Origin: Seiridium cupressi
Lineage: Eukaryota; Ascomycota; Sordariomycetes; Amphisphaeriales; Sporocadaceae
Assembly: GCA_036674765.1 (NCBI GenBank)
Contig: JARVKI010000071.1
Coordinates: 183,497 to 247,496 of the forward strand
Direction: 5' to 3'
Length of the DNA stretch: 64,000 nucleotides
In this document: one piece after another, positions 1-11,135 of the stretch
How positions within the stretch are numbered: position 1 is the stretch's first letter
How the letters are laid out: each line of letters opens with the position of its first letter
Program-made: the position numbers and the translations under genes
Notes under the pieces: generated by a model
Told to the model about the DNA's origin: nothing
Databases searched by the model: none
What the model saw: only the letters and a program-made list of their open reading frames with translations

Positions 1-783
1 GGTCTCTGCGTCGGGAGGTAGTACCAAAGGCGACAGTAGTGGGAAGGTCAGATTGTGGAGCTGTCGGGTCTGATGCGCAAGGTGTGTTGCCAGTGCCGAG
101 TGTGCCGTAATTAATCTGGTTGTACTGCCCTCGACTCCCGATTGCGATCCTAAATCTCTGAGGCCATCTGTGACCCGCTTGAAGACGCTGTCAGCAGGCC
201 CGCTCTCGGTTCCCCTTCTTGCCAACGACTCTACGGCATCCATTCGAGCCACCAGACTTGGCGGTATCCCTGGAGATTCGAGATCGGATTCTGAACCATA
301 TTCGCTTCCGTCATACTCGCTCCCCTGCCTGCGATGTCCTCTGCCAACGATTGGTGGGCTCAGATTCGAGTTCTTGTTTCTCGTTGGTAGCTGTGTTCGA
401 TCCTCAACGTCTACACCACTGTCCCTGATGCCTTCAACGTCGTCCCTCCCGCCGTCTTCAGGCAGATCGAAGCTGATGTCTGGTGGGCGCTTGCCATCCC
501 CTTCCTCGTAGTATTCCTCCTCATCCTCGTCGCCGGATTCGGACAGCGCATCGGCCAGCTCGTCTGCCAGATTGCCAAGACCGTTGTCGCCGCCATCAAA
601 GTTTCCGCCACTGAATGTACTCAGGTCTTGCTCGTTCATGCTATTGCGCAGGGGTGTCATGGGGTCTTGAAAGGAGGATTTGGAGGTTCGGCGAGCGGTG
701 GGCGAGGAGCCAGGCGAGGAAAACTGATTCTCCAAGAGGGAGGATTGCCGCGAGTGCCGCGGCGTTCGCGGTGATGAGGGCAT
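1..783 (-). CDS. Hypothetical acidic protein, 3' end beyond window
   Basis: An uninterrupted frame runs from an ATG at 783 down to base 1, giving 261 residues with no stop, so the gene continues outside the window. The N-terminus (about residues 1-45) is rich in Ser, Pro and Arg with SP/TP motifs (SSPRTPRHSR), typical of a disordered phosphorylated tail. Residues about 65-100 are strongly acidic (an EDEEEYYEE run), followed by further acidic and charged disordered sequence. From about residue 175 the composition becomes more helical and ordered (ARMDAVESLARR, then THLAHQTRQLHNL), which may be the start of a folded or coiled domain. I do not recognise the family. The coding claim rests on the long clean frame and on regular fungal codon usage. 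The gene diverges from the Naa20 gene across a 1.8-kb interval. Confidence 0.72.
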   Translation of the reverse strand, partial: MPSSPRTPRHSRQSSLLENQFSSPGSSPTARRTSKSSFQDPMTPLRNSMNEQDLSTFSGGNFDGGDNGLGNLADELADALSESGDEDEEEYYEEGDGKRPPDISFDLPEDGGRDDVEGIRDSGVDVEDRTQLPTRNKNSNLSPPIVGRGHRRQGSEYDGSEYGSESDLESPGIPPSLVARMDAVESLARRGTESGPADSVFKRVTDGLRDLGSQSGVEGSTTRLITAHSALATHLAHQTRQLHNLTFPLLSPLVLPPDAET

Positions 784-2562
784 TGTGAGATGATGTGGAT
801 TTCCAACGTTGTCAGCGATTCGACGCGTGGATGTCGGAGCACCTTGGGTCCAGGAGCTTGGTGCTGCTAAAAATGGTGCGTCGAGCGCGCTATTGGAAGT
901 TGGAAAGTTCGTGACTCGTTATTCGTACTGGTCGGGTCGTCGCTGGTAGTGGCTTTGTTGATTGTTGAACATAAGGGTCCCGAGCTAAGGGCAGACTGGG
1001 TTATTTCGTATTTACTTGTGTTGTTTTCCCCCCTCGACGTGGTCACGGTCGCCAAGTGGAGATCTGGAGACGGGTCAGGGCGATTTGATGAAGCCTTGTT
1101 ATACCAGAGGTGCTTAGTGTATATCAGGAGCAGCGCATGGGGCAGCAATGCTGATGCTAATGTGTTAAGTCCAATGAAAAAAGGCGAATGAAATGATAGG
1201 ATCACATGTACTTTGTTTTGGGAAATAAGACTCCAATAACAATCGCCCTGTTCTGGTTCTGGGATACCCGTGGCCCGGATGCACTGGGCAGAACAAAGCA
1301 AAGCAAACGAAAGCCAGTAAAGCGCAATCAAACGACCCGGCGAACAAAGGACATGCAAGTTGGCTTGACTCGTTGACCCTGACGATCTAATTTGTTGTCA
1401 ATCTGAAATAACCATGGATTCACTCCCGGACCTAAGTCCAGTCTCTTGTTGACTCCGCGGGGCTTGTGCATCAAATTTAGCGGCGGCTTGCATGAGCACA
1501 AGTGACACTTCAGCCGGCCACGATGGTGCATGACCGTGCATCCCTGCCAGAGCCCGCTGACGTGCAGGTCGAGGTCAGGCTTAAATTTCTCTTGTGCAAT
1601 TTTTGTACAAGCTGCCGTAGGCCGGAGCAGGGGCAGCGCTAGTGGGGAGTCGTCCCACACCAAAACTTCATGTCGAACCCTGCTATTAGTTCAGACCTGT
1701 GAAACTCAGGCTTCATATTTTGTGTAGAGCCTCGGGTTCTCTCATTATCAACAACTGCCCACTTTCACAACTATCGTTAGCCTGCCATTCATTCCGTGTC
1801 AAGCTGTTGGCTTTGTCCCGTTCTCTAGCCCAATCTCAAACTCAATTTCGCGTAATCTTTCGAGGTTTCAAAAACCCAGGCCCGCCAAGACACTTTGTTC
1901 GGAGCGACATTGGGGACGAAAAGCCTCTTTGCATCCAGAAAAGCTTGTCTTATCATAGACGCATATGTTGAGCTTGAGATTCTATCAGGCATAAAGAACT
2001 AGACAATACGTTCAAGAAGTCGTTGAGAGTAACTTCTGAGTTTATGCCACTGTCACGAATTACGGAAACTTGCACATATAGTGTCGCATTTCCTGCTGGT
2101 ATAGACGACCCAAGTATACACTGGCTATAGTGGTGCCAGATGAGATGCTAACAAGCAACACTGCCGATACTAAAGCCTGGCCCTATCCCGTCATTCGAAA
2201 GCCTATTCCGGTATAGGACTCCTCACAGGCACTCAAATCGACTATACCTCGTATTGTGACAAGCTGCCTGGAAATATTTGGTAGTTTGGCTGCCGAGAGC
2301 CTCAAAGGTCTGCTTGAGACGTCGTATAAGTCGCAATATCAAGTTGCGTTAGTTCCTCGCCGGCATTATCTATCACATCCAAAAAGCTCTCTTCATCGCC
2401 GTTTCAGGGCATCCACCTGAGCTTTTCTGGGCCTTATCACTTGGTTGCCTGCTTATTCGAGAAAGCACTTGGTCATTGAGGGCAAACAACTGTCATATCT
2501 TTCTCTTCTCTCAGCTTGCCAAGCACAACCACCTTCCCCGGTCGAAAAACAACGCCGTCAAG
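784..2562. other. Divergent intergenic region
   Basis: No convincing gene lies in these 1.8 kb. The short frames here (for example 867-1358 minus and 1328-1663 minus) start at non-ATG codons or lack coding-like composition. The interval must hold the promoters of the minus-strand hypothetical gene (start 783) and the plus-strand Naa20 gene (start 2563). The stretch just upstream of 2563 is rich in C, T and A and looks like a leader. Confidence 0.5.
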
Positions 2563-3207
2563 ATGGTCACATTTCGTCGTTTCAAGCCTCAGGATCTCAA
2601 CAAGATCTCCATGTGTAATATGGATCCTCTGACCGAGACCTATGACGCTTCATTCTACCTGCAGTACTATGCGAAGTGGCCACAGATGTTCATCGTGGCA
2701 GAGGACGATCGCGGAAACATAGTCGCCTACAGTAGGCTCCCCGTTTTGATTCTTCCATCACATTTGCCCAAATCTTGAGCAAATCGCTGACACAACTTCA
2801 CAGTTATGGGCAAGCTGGAATCATCTCCCAACTGGCTGAACCATTCACCGCACTACCTTCCCTGGCATGCACACATTACGGCCCTGACCGTATCGCCCGC
2901 TTACCGCCGCACCGGCATCGGCAGCATCCTCTGCAAGCGGCTGGAGGAGGAGGGCGACGTGGGCAAGGCATACTTCATGGACCTCTTCGTGCGCAAGAGC
3001 AACGACCGGGCCATCCGGTTCTACGAGAAGAACGGCTACTCCGTCTTCCGTGTCGTCCGGGATTACTACGGTGATAATGTCAACGACCCGACCGCCGCCG
3101 GCGAGGACGCCTACGATATGCGCAAGTCGCTCAAGCGCGATGTGGACCGCGAGCATGTTCGCAAGGATGGCAAGACCTTTCAGGTCGACCCTGAGGATGT
3201 CTTCTAG
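2563..3207 (+). CDS. NAT3: N-terminal acetyltransferase B catalytic subunit (Naa20/Nat3)
   Basis: Two exons, 2563-2731 and 2804-3207, are joined by a 72-bp GT-AG intron and give 190 residues, against about 178-195 in the family. The joined frame reads through VAYIMGK, the conserved beta4 segment of Naa20. A GNAT fold is visible: N-terminal MVTFRRFKPQDL, then LTVSPAYRRTGIG (the acetyl-CoA binding R/Q-x-x-G-x-G motif A), then DLFVRKSNDRAIRFYEKNGY (motif B), the standard Naa20 signature. The family acetylates the alpha-amino group of nascent Met-Asp, Met-Glu, Met-Asn and Met-Gln proteins on the ribosome, with the Naa25/Mdm20 auxiliary subunit. The partner gene is not in this window. The start is the first ATG of the leader and matches homologues beginning MTxxRxF. 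Confidence 0.95.
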
Positions 3208-3856
3208 AACTCATGGAACTATGAGCAGAACAAAGGCGTTGGAGATGCCCGATTGGGAATTGTCGTCTTTCAATGTTGCTGCATTAAACAGAGTAAAAGC
3301 TTGGAAGAGTGACTTACCATACACAAGAACAGCCTTAGAATTATTTGGGGATTTCTTTTGATATCGTGATAGACTGTTAGGCGAAGCGGCGAGAAAAGCT
3401 TGTAGTCTGCGCGGAGTCCGATCAATATTGGCGAAATTGTGAAAAGTCGTTTCTAAGAGCATATTTAGCTTTTACGAAGACCTAGAGGCACAAAATCAGT
3501 TATCGGAGCGCCTTTTTGTTTTCAAATGTCCTTGTGACGAGAACTCTTCTCTTTCTTGCTATTATCACCAGACTCGAGGGGTTTGCCATCACAATACGGT
3601 CCTATCAACGGAAAGGCCTGGAGAAAGACGTCGATAAGGAGGTAGAGCTGACCAATGCCTGTTGCGACTTGACCTTACCAGCTATATAACAGTGCCCTTC
3701 GCATGCCTTGTACTTGCTGGTTTTTACCAGTAGAATTTATGTGATGTTCAGTAAGTCGCATTTTGACCAACATTTACCGTAGCTATCCTATGTAGGTGTC
3801 CAAAATCCCAGGGACATCAAATCCTTTTAGTTGTTGTTGCTTGCGGCTATCTCCTT
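3208..3856. other. Convergent 3' intergenic region
   Basis: This 0.65-kb gap lies between the 3' ends of Naa20 (plus) and glutaminase A (minus). It should hold both 3' untranslated regions and poly(A) sites. A-rich stretches near 3285-3300 and 3345-3370 are plausible for the plus-strand end. I see no gene. Confidence 0.5.
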
Positions 3857-6465
3857 TTACAGCTCCGAAGGCCCCTTTCCAGCCTTTCCAGCCTTTTCAT
3901 TATGCAAATCAGTCTCCAATGCCATTGCAACATCAATGATGGCAGGTTTGCGCTCATCTAGAAACTTGAGGCTTTCGGTAGCTTTGCCGCCACAGGCTCT
4001 CTCGAGCGCAAGGAATGCAAAATGCCCACCCACGACAGGCCGCGCCTTGAACTGCACACCGGGGTAGTCGCTTGTCTCTGTATCGTATAGATCCGTAAAG
4101 GGCAGAGCTATATTCTGAAATTAGTAGACGGTTTACCAGATGAGGGACAGAGCGAATTCATGACTTACCTGTAACAGTTTCATTGACCCATCGAGCAACA
4201 TTGGTAAGGATCGTCGATCGGGTCTCCTTACTGGTAACTGCTGCAGCAAAGAACTCCCAATCGCTCTTGGCCTGCAAGGTACGTTGGTCGAGAGGGAGTC
4301 CATAATTTTGCACAACATTGTAGTACCAGTCGCTCTGTATCTGGTAGATACGATCAGGGATGAAAGTCGATTTGGAGAGTTCGCCTGAGTCCCCGCCCAG
4401 GCGTGCTTGATCCTGTGCCCAAAATCTGCTGTTGCCAGCTGATGACTTGTTTTCGGGAATGTGGAAACAAAGAAGAGCATCGGCATAGAGGTTGTACAGA
4501 GTCGTCCAAGATCCTTGCCATGAGTAAGATAGCTTTGCATGCGTACCGTCCTTGGAGATACCGAAGCCCTGCCATTTCTTAATATAGTCATCGGCAATTT
4601 GCTTGTACTCTCGAGCCTCGTTATCGTGTCCAACTAGGGCTGAGAGGTCGGCCATTGCTCGGATCCCGACTATGCCTTTGAGGGCCAGATTTGTCTGATT
4701 AGCCAGCCAGCCAGCAAAATCATCCGTGCAAAGCTGGTTTGCTGGGATAAGGGATTCGCGAACAAGGTAGCCATTCCACCTCTTCCACAACGAATATGAT
4801 TTCGCAACCCATTTGGTGGCTACCTTGGTGCCCGTCGTTCCCATAGCCTCAAAAGTCTTATCCATACCATATTGGTCCACGGATTCAAACTCCTTCAGGA
4901 CGGTGGGGTCGATGCGCTGAGTGCTAATCGGAGCCTCCCTGACAAATGCGGGCTGCGAACCCTCTTTCAGCGCATTTGCCAAAGCCAACGCCATTATCAG
5001 CATATTTCCACACTCCTCGACGGGCATATACTCGTCATTGCCATCGTTATGACCGGTGGCGTTGGGGAAATGAGTTCCGAGATCGTGCATGCTATAGTCG
5101 TTGGGATACTGTCCGCTCAGCTGATGCTCCAACAGGGGCTCCAGCAGATAGGCTAGCCATTGCGGATTCGTGTATAGGAAGAACGGGAATGCCGGGAAGA
5201 TGACATCCACAGTTTGGAAGTTTCCATTCGATGAGATCTCCTTCAGGAATAGAATTGGATTGTCCGGAGTTCCTGACCACTGTGTTGCACCAAATATTTG
5301 GCGAGCCGAAAGTTCCGCAATGTCCTTGTACTCGGACGATCCGGACGCGAACGCATCTTTCGCCAATTGCTGCGAGTAGTCATTCGCCAGCTTTGCTGCA
5401 GTTTTATAGTCGTCATAGTGAAACTGCAACATATCCTCAGCCGTGGAGAAATATGATGCCCACAGAGGACGCATCTGTGTAAGACCCCTAGCTGATGCAT
5501 ATTGTACAACAGGATCTTGAATCAGCGAGAATGTGAATACAGCACTGTCCACGTGGCTAGTGACATTGTGCTCAAGATTGAAGTGTTTTGCGAATGCAAA
5601 AACGGGTTCCTTATCAAACATTCTACGCGGAGACGACTCGACCTCATTTATTAGACGGCCGTGCTTTGCAAACTGTCTGATGACAGAGCGGATCTCGCCG
5701 GCTTGGTGCTCGGCGTCGGCGGGACCAGAGAAATAGAGTGTTCCCCATTCCGCTTGATCATCGTGCTCTGTCAAGAGCTGCTGCTGCAGGCGCGAGATTT
5801 TCCATGATTTAATAGATGTACCAGACTCTCGGGAAGCTTCTGGCTCTTGGATCTCCCAGGCAATCTCATTATCTCGGCCTCCGCTCACCCATTCACCATT
5901 AATGTCCACGAACAGACTAATATTCAGGTTTCCCTCCACGATAAAAGTCATGTACGATGCGGGTAGCGACTGACGGAAAGTTGAAGTCGGGGTGATGGGA
6001 GAAAAGAACGACAGGGTAACTTTCACTGCCTTGTCCGACTCGGAACTCGAGATGGTGTAGGTAAGATTCGTCGTCGAGGCATCGAAGACGGCCCCATCGT
6101 ATTGAGGGTAGTCAATGGTATAGTTACTGTGTGATTGAGTACGTGAGCTTGGAGATGGTTTGGGCACTGGGCTCTCGAACACGACAAACCTACCTCTTTT
6201 CGCCTCTCAAGAAGTGGTGGGGCTGCCCTAGAAGGGGGTATACACTGTTTGTTTCTGGAACTGAGGCCAGAATACCGAAGCCAAAGGTCTTGCCAGTCCA
6301 GAACATGGGCCAATGGCTCCAGGGCTCATGCCGCGCATTAGCAAGCCAAGTGCTCAGGTACGGGCTTCGCACAGCAAGGGGCAGAACTGGCGGGGTCAGT
6401 GTCGAGGCATCAACGGCCGTCCAGAGTTCCAGGGCCGCCAGGGCCGACCAAACGTTCAGCTTCAT
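3857..6465 (-). CDS. gtaA: Secreted glutaminase A (GtaA family)
   Basis: Three exons on the minus strand: 6465-6194, 6126-4169 and 4107-3857, with introns of 67 and 61 bp, giving 826 residues. Residues 1-20 form a signal peptide (MKLNVWSALAALELWTAVDA). Then come the family's conserved N-terminal segment (PLAVRSPYLSTWL, WPMFWTGKTFGFG) and the long central exon holding the DUF5127/DUF4965/DUF1793-type region. The last exon restores the conserved end LPFTDLYDT...GVQFKARPVVGGHFAFLALE. The second acceptor is the TATAG at 4110-4108. The TTTCAG six bases earlier would break the frame. Fungal GtaA enzymes are extracellular or cell-wall glutaminases converting glutamine to glutamate and ammonia. Substrate here is inferred from family. 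Length is somewhat above the roughly 690 residues of the Aspergillus enzyme, mainly at the C-terminus. Confidence 0.9.
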
Positions 6466-8206
6466 GGCGTGCCGCGAGGTTTGTCAACCTTAATTGAGAT
6501 GGGTGATAAAGTTAAGGTTGTACTCTGTGGAAAGGGAGGTAGACCCTGCTGTCCTCGTGCCACTCTATGCGCCGGAGGCAATACAGCAATAAACAAGCAA
6601 GAAGCAAAAGATCCAAAAGATGGTGTGTGGGCAGAATGAGGCAGAGGAACTGAGATGGTGAGATTCCATCTGCCAGCTCCTCCCGCTTGACCTGTCAGTC
6701 CGGAAGTACCGAAACAGGTCAGCTAGGCCTGCGAGGCAGTGTCCTGCTGATGACGCAGTCTGGGGTTCGTCCAGGGACATGCATTAGCGTGTCGCCGAGG
6801 GAGGGGAAAGCTCCACGTGCAAGTCGAAATGCGGGTGAAACTGCACAGAGACTGACTCGATTGATTCCGACCAAGTGGATTTGCGGTTGGCTTTGAAACC
6901 TTCCAACTGCCTCGGAACCACTTTGTCTTGAATAAGGCAAACGGTTAGCTGGGATAGGTAAGCGTCAATATCTACCGTCTGCCGTATTCTAGGCGTGCTG
7001 TACAGACACAAGATCAAAATGTCCGATTGGTTGCAGCAATGCTGACATTGCCAGGAATATGGCCGGAGGAAGTATTCAGGGGGTTCCTACGTATTTCAAT
7101 CCTCCTGCCCAGCCTTTTTCGACGTTGGCAAATGAATGTCGACATCTTCATGACGTAATTGCTTGGTATAATATCCAAGCTTGGCCATGTAGAGGCGCCA
7201 ATTACTCCCATCTCCTGGAGAATTTATTTTGTAAAGATGTTCCTTCATGCAATTGTGTAGAGAGAATGCGTGGTCGTTGGCACTCTAAGTTGCATATTTG
7301 TGCTCTTGGCCATCCTGACCACTTGAACTACTTATGCAAAGCAATCAAAGCCGTGAAACAATGACTGGCAGGATGCTGTGCTGCATCCAAGACAGCGGAC
7401 TTGCAGACCAATTGCTGCCCATCTCATTGCTGTTGCATGATGCGGCATTCCAGAGAAAGACATTTGAACATCTGACCGTTTGCATTTGTTCGCTTGGGCA
7501 GCCGAATTGGGGGCAGAGCACGGAAACTCTGGTTGCCTTGCGGCTCTGTCCGGCGCATGATGGCAGCTGGCGGCCGGCGCACGCACCTGGCCTCGAGTGC
7601 CGGCACGCCAACGCTTGGGGCGCGCGCCTGCCTGATTTCTCAGCGCGTGCTGATTGCCTAGCAGCAAAAGCTTCTCCATTTTTTCCGGCCCATCTCACAT
7701 CACTCCAGCTCCATCGACAAAAGTGCCAGACAAACGATTTAGAGCTGCTCGCGACGCCAACAGCCTCTTCCCGTCGACACCATTGTTGCGACACCATTGT
7801 AGACCAGGTCTCTATTCCATCTCTTTTGTGGCGGCAGGTCTTATTTGTCCATATCCCATCTGTAACAACACCTGCACAACATCTGCATACACCTGTTCAT
7901 CTGTTTCGGTAAGCTTACCCTTTTTTCGCCCTGTCAACCTGGCAGAAAAAGCAAGTCAAGGTCAAATTTCCGTCTTTGCTCTGCCTCGTCAGCTTTTCCC
8001 CCTTCTCTCTTCTCCATCAACTTCACAATCAGCACCTTGATCCAAGGTTGCTGCTCCATCTCGAAAATTCCCAATTTTCTTTTCCCAACTCGCACGAGTC
8101 GGCCATTATTTCCGCAATTATCAATCTGCGCGTCCAGACATCGCATTAGTCACCAACGTCTCGCTCACAAAAGTACCAACAGCACCTACAAACCATCGCA
8201 GCCGAT
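6466..8206. other. Divergent intergenic region with pyrimidine-rich leader
   Basis: This 1.7-kb gap lies between the glutaminase start (6465) and the splicing-factor start (8207). From about 7670 to 8200 the plus strand is C/T-rich (many TCTCTT, CCATCTC and TTCCC blocks), as in fungal transcribed leaders. Frames in 7334-8040 are compositionally odd and lack homology I recognise, so I read this stretch as 5' untranslated sequence. An unannotated leader intron is possible. Confidence 0.45.
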
Positions 8207-9442
8207 ATGGACAACCAAGCAATGGACTACGAAAACCCCGAGGGTGACCGCTACGAGGGTACGTCGTCGTTTTTACCTCCATTTGAATCAGATATCGTGC
8301 TAATCAATTCCGGCTTGTAGAAGACGCCCCTCGTTACCGCGACCCTCGCAGCGCCTCACCTCGTCCTGCCGGCGACGACGGCCATGAGCCTCGTCGCTCT
8401 GCCTCGCCCAATGGCCATGCCGACCGGTAAGCTCTCTAGCATTCATTATGGATCTGCCCAATTGCTTGGTTGATCCCGTCACATATTGCTCAATCAAGGC
8501 ACCATGATCTAATGCGAGATATAAACAGTGTCAAAGACGACCACGGAAGTAACAGACGCGGCGGCGGTGGCGGTGGCGGTGGCATGGACGATGACGACTC
8601 TTCCATCAACCCTGGCTCGAACCTGTTCGTGACCGGCATCCACCCCAAGCTGACTGAGGGAGAAGTTACTAGAGTCTTCGAGAAGTACGGCGAGGTTGAG
8701 AAGTGCCAGATTATGCGTGATCCTCACACCAAGGAGTCGCGTGGCTTTGGATTCGTCAAAATGGTGACTTCTCAAGAGGCTGATGCCGCCAAGGATGGTC
8801 TTCAAGGTGAAATCATCGAAGGCCGTACTTTGAGCATCGAGAAGGCGCGCCGTGCCCGTCCTCGTACTCCTACGCCCGGCAAGTACTTCGGTCCGCCCAA
8901 GCGAGGTGAGTTTCATTCTATTGTTATTTACCTGTACACCGTTAACTGACTAAGCAGGAGACGGACCTGAGCGACGTGGTGGCGGTGGACGCTATGGTGG
9001 TGGCGGCGGCCGCTATGGTGGACGGGATGACCCCTACCGCTACCGTGGCGGTGGTGGCGGATTCAGAGACGACCGCGGATCAGATCGTGACCGCAGCTAC
9101 CGCGATGACCGTGGTGGCTATGGCCGTGACTACGATCGTGATCGTAGCTACCGCGATGACCGCGGCGCCGGCTATGGCCGTGATTACGACCGTGGTGCTG
9201 GCTATGAGAGACGCGAGCGTGGCGGCGAAGAGTATGGTGGTAGCCGCTATGGCGGTGGCCGCGAAGATCGCTACGCTGGAGGTCGAGGTGGTGACGAACG
9301 CCGTGCCCCTGGTTACGAGCGTGACCGTGGATACGAACGAGCTGATAGAGACGGCCCTCGCTCTCGTGATGCTGCCGCTTCCGGATACGGTGAATCTGGA
9401 TCCCGACCCGAAGGCCGTGACGCTTACGGAGGTGCGCCCTAG
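8207..9442 (+). CDS. Tra2-like RNA-binding protein, RRM plus Arg/Gly/Tyr-rich tail
   Basis: Four exons, 8207-8258, 8321-8426, 8529-8905 and 8958-9442, all with GT-AG introns (62, 102 and 52 bp), give 339 residues. The first about 85 residues are disordered (RSASPRPAGDD, then a Gly8 run). One RRM follows: RNP2 is LFVTGI and RNP1 is RGFGFVKM, with the C-terminal linker KARRARPRTPTPGKYFGPP, which closely resembles Tra2-type splicing regulators. The tail (about residues 180-339) is built of repeats such as DRSYRDD, GYGRDYDR and RRGGGGRYGG, an RGG/RDY low-complexity region likely to bind RNA and to phase separate. It is probably a nuclear splicing regulator. The last exon lies in a frame different from the longest open frame over it, and the splice at 8905/8958 is what restores it. 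Confidence 0.9.
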
Positions 9443-11135
9443 ATACAGCAAAACACCACAGTAATGATCGACACCGGCAGCTAATGCATTATCAGGGAGA
9501 TAAAGGATGGTTCATCCCACGCTCGGCTGCATCTGCACTCTTACGGATGAACTCTTCATTTACTATTTCTCGTTATGTTGTTCCTCAGGGCGTCTAATCT
9601 CAGCAGTTTCCGCAGAAAAGTTTGACACATGAGGAGTTTACTACGGCAGGCAGGAAGGAAAAGGCATCTTCACCATGTTTTCTTTATGTCCCCACCCCCC
9701 AAACATCGGAATGGTCTCAAACGGATAGCAACCGGCAGGCATTCAGTCTTCGACTTGTTCTCGTCATAAAAACCGCGGATGCGGGGGAAGGCTCAGCAAT
9801 TCAACCTCTGTTGTGGGGTGACGACTTTTCCTTCACCTCTTTCATATTGGATCATCCGCAATATCACCCTTCGCTGTGGATACCAATGTCGCATCATATT
9901 CGGCCTATCACTTGTATCATTATTTCAGTCAGAACCGGGGGTTTTTCGAGATATGACGAAGCTTTGACGACTGCAAGTCATCAGCAGCATTCAGCCGGCA
10001 AAAAACAGCAATTGGCCAGCAAAGTGCAACACGTAATTAATCGCAAATTCCCAAATGGTGCAACAATTGATTCGACTCGACTTACCGTAAACTCTTTTGC
10101 ATAATCGCCATGAATGCCGCTTTACACCCTTGCGGCACTAACCACAGCAGCAACATACGACAACGATTTCTTTGTGAACACCCTCCCATCTGGCAATCAA
10201 AAAAGTCGCCGTATTCAGCCTGACGGCCATCGACTCCCTGCCATGCTCATCTTATATAGCCAGCGCCATGCCGTGCCTCGATGAACAGCGGCCTTCCTCG
10301 TTTCGTTGCGTGGCGAATTCGTCCTTCACAAAAAAGTTCAGGTAAATAACTCCAAATAGTCTGCCGTACTGATCGCACTGTAGGGCGTCTTTCAGGAATG
10401 TGGCGTGCTGTCAGAGATGAGGTCTGGCTTCAGCCGCCTAGCATACATCCTTGCACATTGAATTAAGCGGTTGTGTAACCGCATTTGCTTACACCAACTG
10501 CTCTACTACTAATTGTCTAGCATAGATATTAATACAATGACAATGTTTCTATCTGAGCCTCAGTCGTCTATTTGACTGCCCCTCCATTCGGCAAACCATG
10601 TAGCATGTGCCATGTTGTCCCATTCTTTGCAACCAGGAAACCTTCCTTCTGTATCACCATACACGTCCTCAGCCTGCGTTAAATCTACTGGTTGATTCGA
10701 AAGCGGTTAAATCCGGGATCCTTGTTGCCTGGTATGTTACAATATAGTGTATTGCCTTTGTCTGTATCAAGCTAAATCACGAACAGCCCGACGGCTGCGG
10801 TAGAGACCATGCGAACTTCGCGATCTCGTCTGAGACAATGAAAGACTTACCGAAAACGGCCGGCTCTAGAGCCTTCCAAGCCACAAGCCGAATTAGGCAA
10901 TCTATCTACAAAGAGCCACGGTGGAATATCTTGATACTTTTCTTGTCTCTTTTGATCCGACGGATCCCTTAGACTTGGGCAGTCACTCACCTGTCTACTC
11001 CGTTTCCACGGTCACCCATGGCCGACTGTGCAAATCTTGACTGAAAGGGAATAACATTATATACGCAAGTCATGTTGGTATGAGGCGATTGTGCATGACC
11101 ACAAGCAACACAGTCTTCGAAATAAAGCAGCAAAT
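9443..11135. other. Tandem intergenic region (3' UTR and promoter)
   Basis: This 1.7-kb gap lies between two plus-strand genes. No frame here looks coding. The open frame at 9622-10104 starts in the probable 3' untranslated region and has no recognisable motif. The sequence upstream of 11136 includes a TATA-like TATATA stretch near 11057, a plausible promoter element, though too common to be decisive. Confidence 0.4.

Noticed and set aside
8976..9464. Val/Ala-rich frame over the last exon of the splicing factor
   Set aside because: The splice from exon 3 (8905) to 8958 puts the Arg/Gly/Tyr-rich frame in use, which continues the RRM protein logically.
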